DNA of 64,000 nt, taken from positions 108,399 to 172,398 of the forward strand of contig NW_026729150.1 of the NCBI RefSeq assembly GCF_030272615.1, written 5' to 3'. Source of the DNA: Cryptomeria japonica. Its lineage: Eukaryota > Streptophyta > Pinopsida > Cupressales > Cupressaceae. Under the pieces are notes generated by a model, which was not told the DNA's origin, did no database searches, and saw only the letters and a program-made list of their open reading frames with translations. This document shows, piece after piece, positions 1 to 12,812 of the stretch; the stretch's first letter is position 1; each line of letters starts with the position of its first letter. The position numbers were made by a program, and so were the translations under genes.

Positions 1-984
1 TGATATTCACCAATGAAGAGTTTTTTGTGAATAGAATCAATTTCTATTTCTTCAGAAAATTTGCCAACCCCTCTATGTAAAGTAAAAATCCTTGCTAATG
101 CAGACGATGGAGATCTATCCTTTCTTCTCATCGGCTATATTTATTTCTTTGAAGAAACCTCTCATTTGTCATTGAAGAAAAACACTCCATAGAATACAAC
201 TCATAGAAAACACTTTGTATCCATTTCTGCTACCTTGCATTTGTAATGTTCAACCCACATTTATTTTTTCTTTCACGGATGTGCTAACATTGTATATTGT
301 GTGAGTGTATATAGTTCATGTTTGAATCATCATCAGTTACAAAATATCAGCGTTGCATGAATATAATTTCAGACCGTAAGATGTAGAACAAATATATGAC
401 ATGATGGCTTCTTTCTTATAAATATTTTAGGGCGATTCTTCATCTCATAAGTTTTATAACTATCAAGAATATTAATCATTTCTTTTTTCTTATACTGACT
501 GATCTAGTGACCTCTATTTGGTAACATTGTAGATTAGGCCAATTGCCTAAATATATAACTAATAAATTGTATATTTTTTTTAAAATTGATTTTTTAATTT
601 ATTGTAATAATATTGTTAATAATATTATTATTTAACCTTATAAAAATTATATATGTAAATGATAATAACAAATGCTACAGAATGGTGAGTACTTGCTTTT
701 ATAATATCATAACTAGCAAATGCACCTTAGTGTGCAATGGGTACGCCAAAGAGGTGTGAAAGGTCACTTTGGGAAAATTTTAATACTTATTTTGCATACA
801 TGTGTGTTGCGTATGAGGTCAATTGATTGGCCATTTAGCAAATGATGTTTGTGTAACAAAGGTGTGAATGGAGAAGTTATAGCTTCAAATTAACTATGCA
901 TCTAGTTACAAGGATGTAACATATTTAAATATTAAAGTCTTTGAATGAGGGAGATAATTAGGCTCAATTACCAACAATCTCATG
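1..984. other. AT-rich spacer, nothing recognised
   Basis: This stretch has no long open frame, no repeat that recurs in the window and no recognisable transposon terminus. Positions 540-660 are almost pure A/T. I see nothing that supports a gene. Confidence 0.6.
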
Positions 985-1108
985 CTATTTTTTCAATGGA
1001 AAGAGGGAGGGGAAGGGAGAGTTAGGGATAGAAAGAGGGAGGAATAGAGGGGGAAGGAGTGAAACAGAGGGGTAAGGAGATGAAGAGGGTGTAGATATAT
1101 AGAAGAAG

Positions 1109-1205
<97 letters not shown>

Positions 1206-2620
1206 CTAAAAAATAGAGATAAATAGAGATGGAAGAAGGAATATGGTGAGATAGAGATAGAAAGGAAAAATGATATAGGTATAAAGGTGTATGAAGAGGG
1301 AGAGAGGGAGACATGTCAAGAGATAGAGGGTGAGAAAGGAAGATAGAGGCAAATATAAAGATGGAGGGAGAGAAATAGATAAAGAGATAGAGAGAAGTAT
1401 GTGAGATATAAGGTATAGTGTGGTAGGGAGATAGAGAGGAAATGATAGAGAGATATAGAGGAAGAGGGTGAGTAATGCGAGAGGGAGAGATAGAAAAATA
1501 GAGATAAGAAGTAATATATAGAGGTAGAAAGATGGAGATATATAGGTGTGGACATATATGAAGAGATAATGCTCATAGAGATAGAGGGGGAGATGGAAGA
1601 AGAAATATGGAGAAATATCTAGAAGAAAATAGACATAGATATAGAGGTCTAGGAAGAGAGAGAGATAAGAAAGGATAGAGAGGGATACATGTCAAAAGGT
1701 AAAGGATGAGAGAGTAAGGTAGATGTAGAGATGGAGATAGAGAAAGAGAGAAAGAAGGTGAGATAAAGATACAGAGATATGAGTTGATAGAGAGGAAGAG
1801 ATAGAGATATATAGAGGGAGAGGGAGAGATAGAGAGAGAGATATAGATGGTTAGATAGAGTGATAGATAGATAGGTATGTAAGGAGATTTAGATAGAGTG
1901 GGAGAGGGGAGGAGAGATATGTTGAGATACTCAAATAGAGAGAAATAGAGATAAAATTAGAGATGGGAAGAGAATTAGGGAGAAATAGAGATGGAGATAT
2001 AACAAGATAGAGATAGAGGGGGAGATGGAAGAAGAAATATCGAGACATAGAGATAGAGAGGCAAAGGGATAGAAATAGAGTGGCAACAAGCTCATGCTCA
2101 TAGGGTGGAAAAGGGATAGAAATATAGAGGGACACATGTTTAGAGATAGAGGGAGAGAGGAAGACACATAGAGATGAAGATATAGTGAAAGAGGAAGAAG
2201 AGAAATAGATCGAGATATATATAGATGTAGAGGGAAAGATAAATATAAAAATATGAAGATAGCGAGGGAGATGTAGAGATGAAAAGATAAATATAGATGG
2301 AGATGGAGAGAGATATAGATGGTTAAAGTGATAGAGAGACATATATAAGGACATATAAAGAGACGAGGAGAGGGAGACAAGGATAGAGAGAGAAAAATAG
2401 AGACAAAAAAATGATGAGAGAGAGAGAGAATGTGTGTGTATGAGTGAAAGAGAGAGGGAGGGATAGAGATAAAGAGGAAGATAGATATAAATAAATATAG
2501 AGGGAGAGTGAAATAGAGAAAAGGGAGAAGTAAAGAAGAGGGGGAGAGATAGAACTCGGGAAAGAGATATTGGATGAGAGAGAGATGGAAGGAGAGATGA
2601 AAAGGGAGAGGAAGAATTAG
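985..2620. repeat. 1.6-kb purine-rich GA/GATA low-complexity tract
   Basis: The plus strand is almost all purine, built from drifting GAGA, GATAGA and GGGAGA units. It includes an uninterrupted (GA)n run of about 42 units at 1114-1197. Some larger segments recur with variation, for example the words around 1570-1610 and 2000-2040. Open frames on the minus strand here are Ser/Leu-rich translations of the repeat and are not genes. Such homopurine tracts can form triplex DNA; no function is visible. Confidence 0.9.
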
Positions 2621-3203
2621 AGATAAAATATAGAATAATAAATAAAATTATAGTATTAATTATATATAAACTAAATATATAATTATAATATTATCTAAAA
2701 AAAAAAATCATTTCATTAAAGACACATCAAAGAGAATATTTCATCTCAATGGTATAAATATTTGTCATGTAGTTAAATCACATCACTTTGATATCATCAT
2801 TCTTAAAAAATTAGTTTTTAAGTATGAAATTATGAAAATTGTAGAAAAATAATAATTAAATATAGATAATAGTGTTGAGTTATATTACTTTTAAACATGG
2901 TTTTTTGATGGTAGGACAAAAATATTTATGTTTAGATTAACCATGTTACAAAATGAGTACATGTTTAGAATGTTATTTCTAATTACAGTTGACATATTTT
3001 AAATTTAATGATATCAAATTTGTATAATCCATAATTATAAGATCCTAATAATAAAGATGTTAAAATTACAAAAACCCATTAATAGATTAATATAATAAAT
3101 ACTTATTTAAAAATCAAAATAAAATTTATACTATAAATAATACAATTAATAAATAAAATTATATGAATATATTATATACTAATAATATTTAAAAATATAT
3201 AGA
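2621..3203. other. AT-rich spacer
   Basis: Very A/T-rich sequence between the purine tract and the truncated LTR at 3204. The start of that LTR is missing, so the true left edge of the element cannot be placed. No gene is visible. Confidence 0.5.
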
Positions 3204-4335
3204 TTTTGTGATTGATTCATCATCAATCCTTGTCCTTGTCAGCCTTGTCATTTTGCAATCGATTCGCCATTGATCTTTGTCCTTGTCAATCTTGTCATTT
3301 TGCGATCGATTCGTCATCGATCCTTGTCCTTTTCAATCATGTCAATTTGGATCGATTAGTCATTGTTCCTCATCAATTGGTGCCTATCAATTTGATCTCC
3401 TTGTCAATCTTGGTCAATTTGTCATTGATTTTTGTCAATCAATCTCAATCATTTATCAACATTGGTCCTTTGTCAATCAGAATCATGATCGAACCTACAT
3501 TAATTTCTTGTTGTCTTGACCTAATTCCTTGTCCTCTTATTTCTAGGGTTTTATGATTTGTTCATTTAATCCTTTTCTTCTTCTTCGTGGGTTAAATAAA
3601 TCTATTTATTTAGTCCTAGGTCTCATTCATGAATTAATTAATGGATGAAAACCTATTAATTAATTCACCTAATTTCTATTTCATCTTTTTCCTGAATTTT
3701 CTAATTTGCTAATTTCTCCTAATTCCTAATTTCTATTTCTCCTATGTTCTTTAATTTTTCTAATATTTCCCCCAATTTCATTCCCTCATTTTCTCCTATG
3801 TTTATGCTTCCATTTGTTGCAATCATGGAGGCTATTTTCTCTCTTCCCTTTTGTCATGGGAATGGCATTTTAATCTTGTCATAATTTGTCATAATTTTTG
3901 TCAATCAATCTTGCATGTCAATCTTGTCATAATTTGTGCATAATTTGTCATTCTTGATTTGAATTTCCTTTTGAATCTCTTTATGCTAATCTTGTCCTCT
4001 CTCCAATTTGTTATAAATTGGATGATTTTCTTCAATGAAAAAAAGAAACCATGCTTCTAGTATCCTTATGCTACAATTTTCATCTTGGCAATCTTGCTTG
4101 CTTTCATACTTGCATTTTGCACTTGTAGGTGAGATCCACAAACAAAGTAATTTGAAGGAGAAAGAAGGACAATGGAGGAACAATGAAGGAGATACATGCT
4201 TTGGTTTGCATTTTATTTTAGTATTTCATCTTCATGCCTTTATTGAATGTTTTTAGGATTTCTTATCATTGCAATCTACTTTTGTGGTTGAGCTAGTTTA
4301 ATATTGCTTTGATGCATTCCATTTTCCTATATACA
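3204..4335 (+). repeat. 5' LTR remnant of the LARD-like element
   Basis: It matches 11680-12812 almost base for base, with scattered single-base differences (for example GATCGATTC against GATTGATTC). Homology begins abruptly at 3204, so the outer 320 bp of U3 are lost. It ends in CTATATACA, where the intact copy ends in CTATCTACA. Confidence 0.85.
3229..3390. repeat. 48-bp tandem units inside the LTR
   Basis: Units of about 48 bp share the words CTTGTCATTTTGC, GATCGATTC and CCTTGTCC. The first units are close copies and the last has drifted. The same array is present in the other LTR at 11670-11860, so it belongs to the LTR itself. Confidence 0.75.
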
Positions 4336-4444
4336 TTTTCTAGTGAACTCGACATGAACTAACCCCTTAACCATGTTTTTGAGTGCTTTTGAGCTGATTT
4401 GCAGGTGAAAAACTCAAGAAACAGGGCAACTCAGAGCTTTCTAG

Positions 4445-4612
4445 ACACTTATGTGGCTGTGTTGAGGCATTATACGCCTGTGTCAAGCCATTTTGTGCCT
4501 GTGTTGATGAGATTTGCACCCATGTTGATGAGATTTGTGCCTGTGTTGAGAATTTTGTGCCTGTGTTGATGGGTTCTGCGCTTGTGTTGAGGTATTCTGC
4601 GCCTGTTTAAGG
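4445..4612. repeat. Short minisatellite of about 27 bp period
   Basis: Six to seven imperfect copies of a unit containing TGTGCCTGTGTTGA followed by a variable T-rich spacer. It lies just inside the 5' LTR of the LARD-like element, in its untranslated leader. Confidence 0.75.
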
Positions 4613-6291
4613 CAAGAAACAGAGGTGAAATTAGTGGTTTTTACTTGCAAATTTGTTTGTTTTCATTCTATTTTCTGCATTCTGGTATTCTTTGGTGCTA
4701 ATTCTTTGTGCAACATCTTGGCATTATGTGTGATGAAGACTAAAAATACAACTACTAATGAATCTTATGTAGGACGCGGTCAAAGACTTTCACCAAAACA
4801 TCTTGCTTGCAATTTTTAAAGTAGTTGCACACTTCATTTCTTAAAGGTTAATGAACACCATGCATGCTTTGTTTGTTTTTAATTTTATTGGATGTTTTAA
4901 CCCTTAGAATTGGGCCTGCCTCCCGATTTGCCTGGCACTTCGCATAGGCATTAGTGAGAGGGAACGACCCTAAGTGGTGACGGGCTAAAGCCAAGCTCTT
5001 CCAAACCACTCTAAATAACTGTGGAGGCAACGAAAGTTGTAGAAAACAGGTGTTGGAATGGTATTGCGATGATTTATTCACCGGATCAATACCCACCCGA
5101 ATGGATGCCCTTACTAGAATCTCTTGTTTTTAGATGCCAAAATCCTTCTATCTATTGGCTCAGGCATTGTGATATGCGCATGCCGAAGACACCTCTCATG
5201 TACTCATCAGTTAGAGATAGCAAGTTCTTGGGAAGTGATGCCCCTTGAACTCGAAGCTTGGTATGCCCAAGAAGTGAGTGCACTGTAAGGGGGAGCTAGT
5301 GCTACCAAGCGTCTAGCTATCCGGCTGAGTCTTGTATTTTATGGTTAGAGGATTCAACAAGTATTGCCCTTGCTAGCCATAGGATTTGTTGTGAATGTGC
5401 TTGATTGTCTTGAGTAAAAGTCAAACAAACATTTTGTCTTCCGTGATTGTCAAAAGTTAAATCAAAAAACAAACTTTCAAAAGTGCTCATAATCAACTTA
5501 GGTTTTCAAAATAAAAAAACTTCAATTCAAAACAAAATCCAAACAAAAGTCCAAATTTGTCCAAGTATTCATCCAACATTTGAACATGGCTTGTCAAAAC
5601 ATTGAATATCCTTGTTTCAAAATTCATGCCACTTTAGGCTAGGTTTTGCATAGTCCAACTTAGGTCCTAAGGCATATTGTCATCTCCCTTTATTTTAGTC
5701 CTTTTCATTGCAAGCATCCTCATTTTGTACTTGGGTTCAAAATAATTTCCCTAAGTTTTCATTTCATTGTCATATCCAAGCTAGATTTCCATTTAGGTGA
5801 TATTTGTGCATTATCCTTGTCATGCTAAAATTAGGTCTTGCCTAGGTTGCATTTTGCATATTCCAAGTCATTGGTCTTTGCGTATCCTTGTCATTGTATT
5901 GTCATCTTGTCTTGGCTTCATCTTGTCATATCATATCCTTAGATCTTTTTCATGTCATATCCTAAGTCATTGTCATAATCATTGCCTTCTTGCATTTAGT
6001 CTCAAAAATTTGATTTGTCAAACTTGAAAAATCAAAACTTTGGATGATACCCTAAGTTGTTGTTAGGGAGTCTTGACCTGATCTAAAAATTTGTCCTTTC
6101 ATTAATATCATTTTTGTCAAACCTAGCTTAGTATCCAAGCATATAGGTGAGACATTGTCAATTTGTCCTATTGTCATTTGGTCCTTTGTCCTTTAAGGTC
6201 TTGGCTTCATTTCAATTTCCCAAGGTTGAGTCATTAGGTTTGCATTCCAAAAAGTTTGTCCAAATCTTGAAAAAAGTCCAAAAACATTAAG
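4613..6291. other. Leader region of the LARD-like element
   Basis: This lies between the 5' LTR and the long decayed frame. It has no sustained open frame and no recognisable protein motif. A purine-rich word (AAGGGGGAG) sits near 5290. I see no clear primer-binding site matching a tRNA immediately after the LTR end at 4335. Confidence 0.4.
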
Positions 6292-9060
6292 TTGCATTGT
6301 CATCCTTTTAGGTTGCATTTGTCAATCCCATTAGTTGCATTGCATAGTGACATGTTTGTTGAAATGAGGTCTCAACCTTCTTACGAAGCCATGTCATCAC
6401 AATTGAGAAATCAATCATGTCAATCCATTCTCTACATGTCTCAGAACATGGATCAAACTTATCATGATGATGTAAATGTCCAAATACAAAAACTAGAGGA
6501 GAAACTAGCTCAAGAAAAGGAGATTTTGGAACAAAAAGTGAAAAACATTGAGAAGAATAGATCACAAATGTCCAAAATATTTAAAAAAATTTCAGGTCAA
6601 AATCCAAATATTGAGCTAATTGATGTAAGATCTCTTATTGAACTATCAGACATACTAGCTCTCTTCTCACAAATACAGATGATGAAACAATTTCAAGAAA
6701 AGAGACAACAACATTATGTGCCTCCACAACAAGAACAAGGTGTTTACTATCAATTAGATTTTCAACCATCACAACCAATTGTTCAACAGCTCCAACATTT
6801 CCAATAGACACAACCAATGGTCCAACATATACAACCAACACAACCAATGGTCCAATTTCAACAATATGTCCAACCAACTATACAATGTCCACAAATAGTT
6901 CAACCAATGGTGGAATATCAACAAGTTCAATCAACATATCAATGTCAACAACTACAATCACAAATTCACAAACAAAGGTTGCAGCACACACCAAGCCAAA
7001 TTTTGAACATGTCAAACCAATTTGATCAACATCTAGTTTGAAATCAAAACATGACATCAGACCCGAACCAACTCCTTTCCAAACAAGTTCAAATTCCAGA
7101 TACAACTATGTCAAAACCTCAAAAGAAAGGTGGCCTTATTGCAAGGATCTTAAGGAAATTACCAAGTGAGTTCTTTTAGGAAGATCAAAATAATACACTT
7201 ATGTATAGCAATGCCTCATCCCCCCACAAACAAATTGACTCTCCAGTGGCATCTATCCCTACACCTTTAGAAGTTTCACAAGAACCTTCCATATTGTCCT
7301 CATCAAATAATACACCCAAGGATGCAATTATCCAAAGGCTATCCATAGGTGATTGCCAAGATAATCCAATTCATGATGCACATCCTTGTCATGTTTCAGA
7401 AATACAAGACCCATTGCCACCATGCACTTTATTGCCATTACCTATTTTAGAGGACCCCATTTGAAGTCCCTCTTCCTCATGTTCAAGCATTGATTCCTTG
7501 CTAGAATCCATCACAAATGTTCAAAATGCATTTCCTTCATGCCAAAACATTGATTCCTTGTTAGAATCCTCCATGCATATCCAAAGTCCAACCCCATGTC
7601 AAGAGGATAATTTAGAGCATGAAGAAATGTGTCTTAAAAAAGATCAAGATCAAGATCCTGAAACCTTATCATCCCATCCAATTGTTGACCAGGACCCCAT
7701 GTTCCCAGACACTCACAAAGAGTCCCATATTCTTGTCCATCCTATCCAAAGTCCTATTGACACTTCATTCCCCGAGCAAGATAAAGATATCCTAGTCCAT
7801 CCAATCCCAAATGATCCCCTTCCATTTCATAAGAAAAATGTCCTTTCAAGTCCTATTGACATTCCACTTCCTAAGAAAGATCAAGATATCCTTTCCATCC
7901 TTTCCAATGATCCCATTAAAAGTCAAGAGCAAAGCACCTTTAAAGAGGATTCCAATGATCTTCCTCCTTGTCAAGATCAAATTATTCCTTTAAATCCTCC
8001 ACAAGATCTTTTTGTTCCTCCATCTCCTTGTCTTAATGCTCCATATACACTCTAAGATCGCATTTCTTTTAATGATCCCATTATTTCTCCCATTCCATCT
8101 CTCGAAGAGCCTGTCATTAAACCATGTCCACTACACAATCCTAGTCCCCCTCATGATCCTAATCCCCTTCATGATTCTAACATGTCAGTGCAAGATGTTC
8201 ATGAACCCTCGACATGCATAATGGGTTCTTCCACTTTGGTGCAATCCGATCCACTTCAAGATCTCATTATTTCTCTCATATCATATCCACCTCATAATGG
8301 ACTCGCATCTTCTTCCCAAAGAAAATAATATCCTACAAGTTAAGATATTCATAAAGGCAAAGGGGTAGACCTTCATGAGAAAGAACCCCTCCATATCAAA
8401 GAAGATCTTAAGGGTCATGTCTACACAACTCACTCTCAAGACATTGGTATCCCTCCATCAAAATCAAAATGTACACCTTCCCCATCATACTTTCCATCCA
8501 TCTTAGGTCCTTATATCCCTTCATCCTTTATGCAAGGTCAGCAAAAGCATAAATCTTTGAGTAAATTTCATCCATCCAAAAGAAGTCCATTTCATTCATA
8601 TCCATCCATGCATTCCTTCCCCCCTCCAAGTAATTTGGATGCCAAGTATAAACATCATAAGTCTAGCAATCCACATGTATTCAAGGATCAACATGTCCAA
8701 TATAATCAACATGTCAAAACAAAGAACAAATTGATCTATAAAGAAAAAGGAATATCCAAAAGGCCACAAAGGCCCACTGAGCAAAATAAAGCAAAGTCAA
8801 AATATATATGGGTTCCTAAATCCCTTATGCAAGCAATGCACTCCAATGAACCACAAAAGCATGAAAAATCAAAAACCATGTGGATCCCTAAGCAGCTCCT
8901 TGAAGCACAAAAGCCTAAAGAAACATCGAACTTGGCATCCAAAGTTGCTATTCCTCATCCAACCCTCTCAAATTTGTTCCTCCATCACCTTCTTCATCCA
9001 TTTTGGGTCCTTATGTCCCAAAACCCCAAGCTATTCCTCCATCCAAATCTCACAATCTGA
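6292..9060 (+). pseudogene. Long decayed frame of unknown function inside the LARD-like element
   Basis: One reading frame runs for about 920 codons with only a handful of stops (around 6805, 7039, 7462, 8053 and 8326-8340) and no obvious frameshift. The first ~170 residues have a Glu/Lys-rich probable coiled coil (around 'KLEEKLAQEKEILEQK') and then a Gln/Pro-rich stretch with repeated 'QPMVQ' words. The middle is Pro/Ser/Asp-rich, with repeats such as 'ILVHPI'. The end is Lys-rich and carries two copies of a W(V/I)PK-x-L motif ('YIWVPKSLMQA' and 'TMWIPKQLLEA'). No zinc knuckle, protease, RT or integrase is present. The first stop looks like CAG changed to TAG. It may be a diverged Gag or an accessory protein; I do not recognise it. 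The true start is uncertain. Confidence 0.55.
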
Positions 9061-11346
9061 GATCCATTTTTCCTCCATCAATCCACCACCCGTCAAGGTG
9101 TGTTCCAATGTTGATCTTTCCTTCATTTCCATCTAGTGAAGCCCAATTCTTCCAATACCCTATCCATTATCCAATGCATATTTTCCATCCTTCGATCCCT
9201 TTGATCCCATCCTTTGCATAAATCCTTGCCTTAATTTCATCTCTTTTTCCATGTCCTTATCCTACCAACATCTTTGAGCATACTTTTAAAGGTCATGGTC
9301 CATTTTTTTTTCAAGGCTACTATCCAAACAAAAAGATGTTTGAGTCCTTCTTCCATCCCCTATCATGTGTCCATTTTTGACTAAAATGTCAAAATAAAAA
9401 AAATAAAAAAGTGAAAAAAGAAAAGACAAAAGAAAAAAAGTAAAGCAAAAATAATTCGTCCACTGGTGAAAACTTGGCAAACAGGCGCCTTGGGCAAGTA
9501 CCATGATGAAAACCTAGCAAACAGGCATCATGCGTAATCTATGAACTTCTTGCATACCGTACTTGGGGACAAGTTTTATCCTATCACATCCTTTTGTCCT
9601 TCATTGTTCCATTATCCTATCAAACCCCTGTCATTACCCTTCATTGTTCCATTATCCTATCGAACCCCTATCATTACCCTTCATATCCTATTGTCCCTCA
9701 TGTCCATATCCCCTTTTCCACCTTTGATCTTGACAAGGCTGAGGATCATCATGAGCATCATGCATCTTGTTTGTAGCTTTTAGTCGATCATAGCTTTTGG
9801 TCCTTATCCATTTGCCTATTATAACCTTTCATCCATATTCCCTAGCTTATTGCAACTTTCTGCCACTATCCCTTAGCCTACCCTGACCTTCAGTCCATGT
9901 CCCTTTTCCATTCTTGGTCTTTCTTATCCTATCCATATCTTATCACTATCCATACACTCTTTTTCATTCCTTGATCTTGATCTGACATAAGCACACAAAA
10001 TTTAAACATGGTTTCAAAAACCTCTTGACATGTCCCTCATGCCATGTCACTGCTTTACATTGTCATATCCAATCTCTTGTCTCGTTGTCTCCATAATAAA
10101 AGGTCTTTGTCTTCCCTCTATCCACCATCATTTTAGCAAGCCTATTTATTCACCTGTCATATTCCTTGCCTTGCTAGACACTGGGGGCAAAATCAAAAAA
10201 TTGAAAAATGTCCTGAAAAAATCCAAAAAAAAATCATATAATGTCCTAAAAAAATCCCTAAAAAGTCAAATAAAGTCCTGAAAAAACGAACAAAAAAATT
10301 GTAAAAAACTCGAAATTCCCACAAAGTGAAAAACATTAAAATCCAAAAACAATTTCATTGGCATTTTGCATTTTGTCAATAAATGGTCCCCTTTGTGCAT
10401 AGACAGATCGCTGAGCATACATCCAACGACAATCAATCAAACATTGTGCTTTAATGAAATCATGCATTAACAGATGAATTGTTCAACCAAGCAAGCATTC
10501 AATCTGATCATAGTTGTCACATCAATCAAAATAGCATCAACATTACCATTGGTCCTTGTCAACATTTCATGGGTCTTATACAGGGTGTGGTATACTCGAA
10601 ACTAGATTATGTCGTGTCTTCGATGGGGTACCGCATTCCCTGAAACCAGGCAACATGATCATTTTTGTTTTCCACTTTTGACAATGACGATCAAACTGTT
10701 TGTTTGACTTGGTTGAATTTGTGCGTCTTATCTTTTTACTGATTTATCTTTAGCTTCAATCATGTTCCTATGTTGCTCGATGATGTCACTGAGTGATTTA
10801 GAGTGACCGTGATGGTTCATGGTCCCTTTCTTTTTTTTGTTGTGTTTGCTGTTTGTGGAATGTTTGTCACAAACTGGGGCAACTATATCATTGGGTGTCT
10901 ATGATAAGTACGTTCACTTTTTGAACGCCACACATACCTCGATCCTTGATGTATGCACCCTAGGATGCTTCACTCATTCCTTGTGTGCGATGTGTCTATC
11001 TTTTGCAAGAGGGGTTGCATTCCAGCTCTGGCCTTCAATGCCATGATGCTCTGCATCTGCTTTTCTACAATAAATAAAGGTTCTCACCTACTTATGTGCA
11101 TTTGTGAAAGAAAGTTTTCCTTCATCTCTAACTGTCCTCTGTCTAATTTCTTCTTACTAACATTTCTTCCATCAGTCTTGGCAGTCCGTTTGATTCGTTC
11201 GAACCTATCATCTTCTATCATTCTTATTGATCACTTGGCCTCTTTTCTGGATTAATTCCTCGAGGGGGCATGCATATGTCATTGTTATTGTCTAGGGCAT
11301 TTTCATTATCGTTCTTTGAAACAATGCTTAGAATCACATTGTCTCA
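9061..11346. other. 3' untranslated part of the LARD-like element
   Basis: Pyrimidine-rich, with only short spurious frames. It includes A-rich runs at 9380-9450 and 10190-10310. A short word containing GCAAACAGGC occurs twice, near 9476 and 9518. The region ends at the polypurine tract. Confidence 0.45.
9601..9680. repeat. 40-bp tandem duplication
   Basis: Two adjacent 40-bp units (9601-9640 and 9641-9680) differ at only two or three positions. Each contains TTCCATTATCCTATC followed by an AACCCC word. Confidence 0.9.
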
Positions 11347-11359
11347 AAGAGGGGCAAAA
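11347..11359 (+). promoter_or_regulatory. Polypurine tract of the LARD-like element
   Basis: The purine run AAGAGGGGCAAAA lies directly before the LTR start TGTAGACATC. This is the position and form of the primer for plus-strand DNA synthesis in LTR retrotransposons. Confidence 0.75.
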
Positions 11360-12812
11360 TGTAGACATCTAAAAATGGTCAACACTTGTGGAGTCATACT
11401 TTCACATTTGCGCCTTGCCTTATTTTAGGGTTCTTGCATTGCATTAACATTTCTTCTATGTTGTGCACTTGGTCTTTATCATTTGTGAGCATCGATTCCT
11501 TCTACATTCCTCATTTTTCTCACTTTCAAATTACGTCTTCTCGATAGCAATCTTCAGTCATGACTTTGGTCAATCTTATCCTGTCGCATCAATGTGCGTG
11601 CTCATTTATCATCATTTTGGACATTGTCAATCCTAATCGATGATAGAATTAGGGTTTTGTCCTCTTGTCAACCTTGTCATTTTGCGATCGAATCCTCATC
11701 GATCCTTGTCCTTGTTAGCCTTGTCATTTTGCGATCGATTCACCATTGATCTTTGTCCTTGTCAATCTTGTCATTTTGTGATTGATTCATCATCGATCCT
11801 TGTCCTTTTCAATCCTGTCAATTTGGATCGATTAGTCATTGTTCCTCGTCAATTGGCACCTATCAATTTGATCTCCTTGTCAATCTTGGTCAATTTGTCA
11901 TTGATTTTTGTCAATCAATCTCAATCATTTATCAACATTGGTCCTTTGTCAATCAGAATCATGATCGAACCTTCATTAATTTCTTGTTGTCTTAACCTAA
12001 TTGCTTGTCCTCTTATTTCTAGGGTTTTATGATTTGTTCATTTAATCCTTTTCTTCTTCTTCGTGGGTTAAATAAATCTATTTATTTAGTCCTAGGTCTC
12101 TTTCATGAATTAATTAATGGATGAAAACCTATTAATTAATTCACCTAATTTCTATTTCATCTTTTTCCTGAATTTTCTAATTTGCTAATTTCTCCTAATT
12201 CCTAATTTCTATTTCTCCTATGTTCTTTAATTTTTCTAATATTTCCCCTAATTTCATTCCCTCATTTTCTCCTATGTTTATGCTTCCATTTGTTGCAATC
12301 ATGGAGGCTATTTTCTCTCTTCCCTTTTCTCATGGGAATGGCATTTTAATCTTGTCATAATTTGTCATAATTTTTGTCAATCAATCTTGCATGTCAATCT
12401 TGTCATAATTTGTGCATAATTTGTCATTCTTGATTTGAATTTCCTTTTGAATCTCTTCATGCTAATCTTGTCCTCTCTCCAATTTGTCTATACATTGGAT
12501 GATTTTCTTCAATGAAAAAAAGAAACCACACTTCTAGTATCCTTATGCTACAATTTTCATCTTGTCAATCTTGCTTACTTTCATACTTGCATTTTGCACT
12601 TGTAGGTGAGATCCACAAAAAAAGTAATTTGAAGGAGAAAGAAGGACAATGGAGGAACAATGAAGGAGATACATGCTTTGGTTTGCATTTTATTTTAGTA
12701 TTTCATCTTCATGCCTTTATTGAATGTTTTTAGGATTTCTTATCATTGCAATCTACTTTTGTGGTTGAGCTAGTTTAATATTGCTTTGATGCATTCCATT
12801 TTCCTATCTACA
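11360..12812 (+). repeat. 3' LTR of the LARD-like element (1453 bp)
   Basis: It starts with TGTAGACATC after the polypurine tract and ends with TCTACA. Its last 1133 bp match the 5' remnant at 3204-4335. It contains the 48-bp tandem units at about 11670-11860. The right flank (12813 onward) is AT-rich. Confidence 0.85.

Larger units (their letters stand above)
3204..12812 (+). mobile_element. Large non-autonomous LTR retrotransposon (LARD-like), 5' truncated
   Basis: Two direct copies of a 1.13-kb sequence (3204-4335 and 11680-12812) enclose about 7 kb. The right copy continues upstream to 11360, where a purine tract meets TGTAGA. The copy ends in TCTACA, so the LTR has the TG...CA form with a short terminal inverted repeat. 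No reverse transcriptase, integrase or RNase H is visible inside, only one long decayed frame (6292-9060). That is the pattern of a large retrotransposon derivative mobilised by another element, probably of the Gypsy type, which I infer only from the border layout. The first 320 bp of the 5' LTR are missing, so no target duplication can be tested. Confidence 0.75.

Noticed and set aside
985-2380. Open frames of 86-167 codons on the minus strand, rich in Ser and Leu
   Set aside because: They are translations of the GA/GATA repeat and have no non-repeat content.
7811-8221. Additional overlapping frames in the LARD-like element
   Set aside because: They are low-complexity shadows of the longer frame at 6292-9060.
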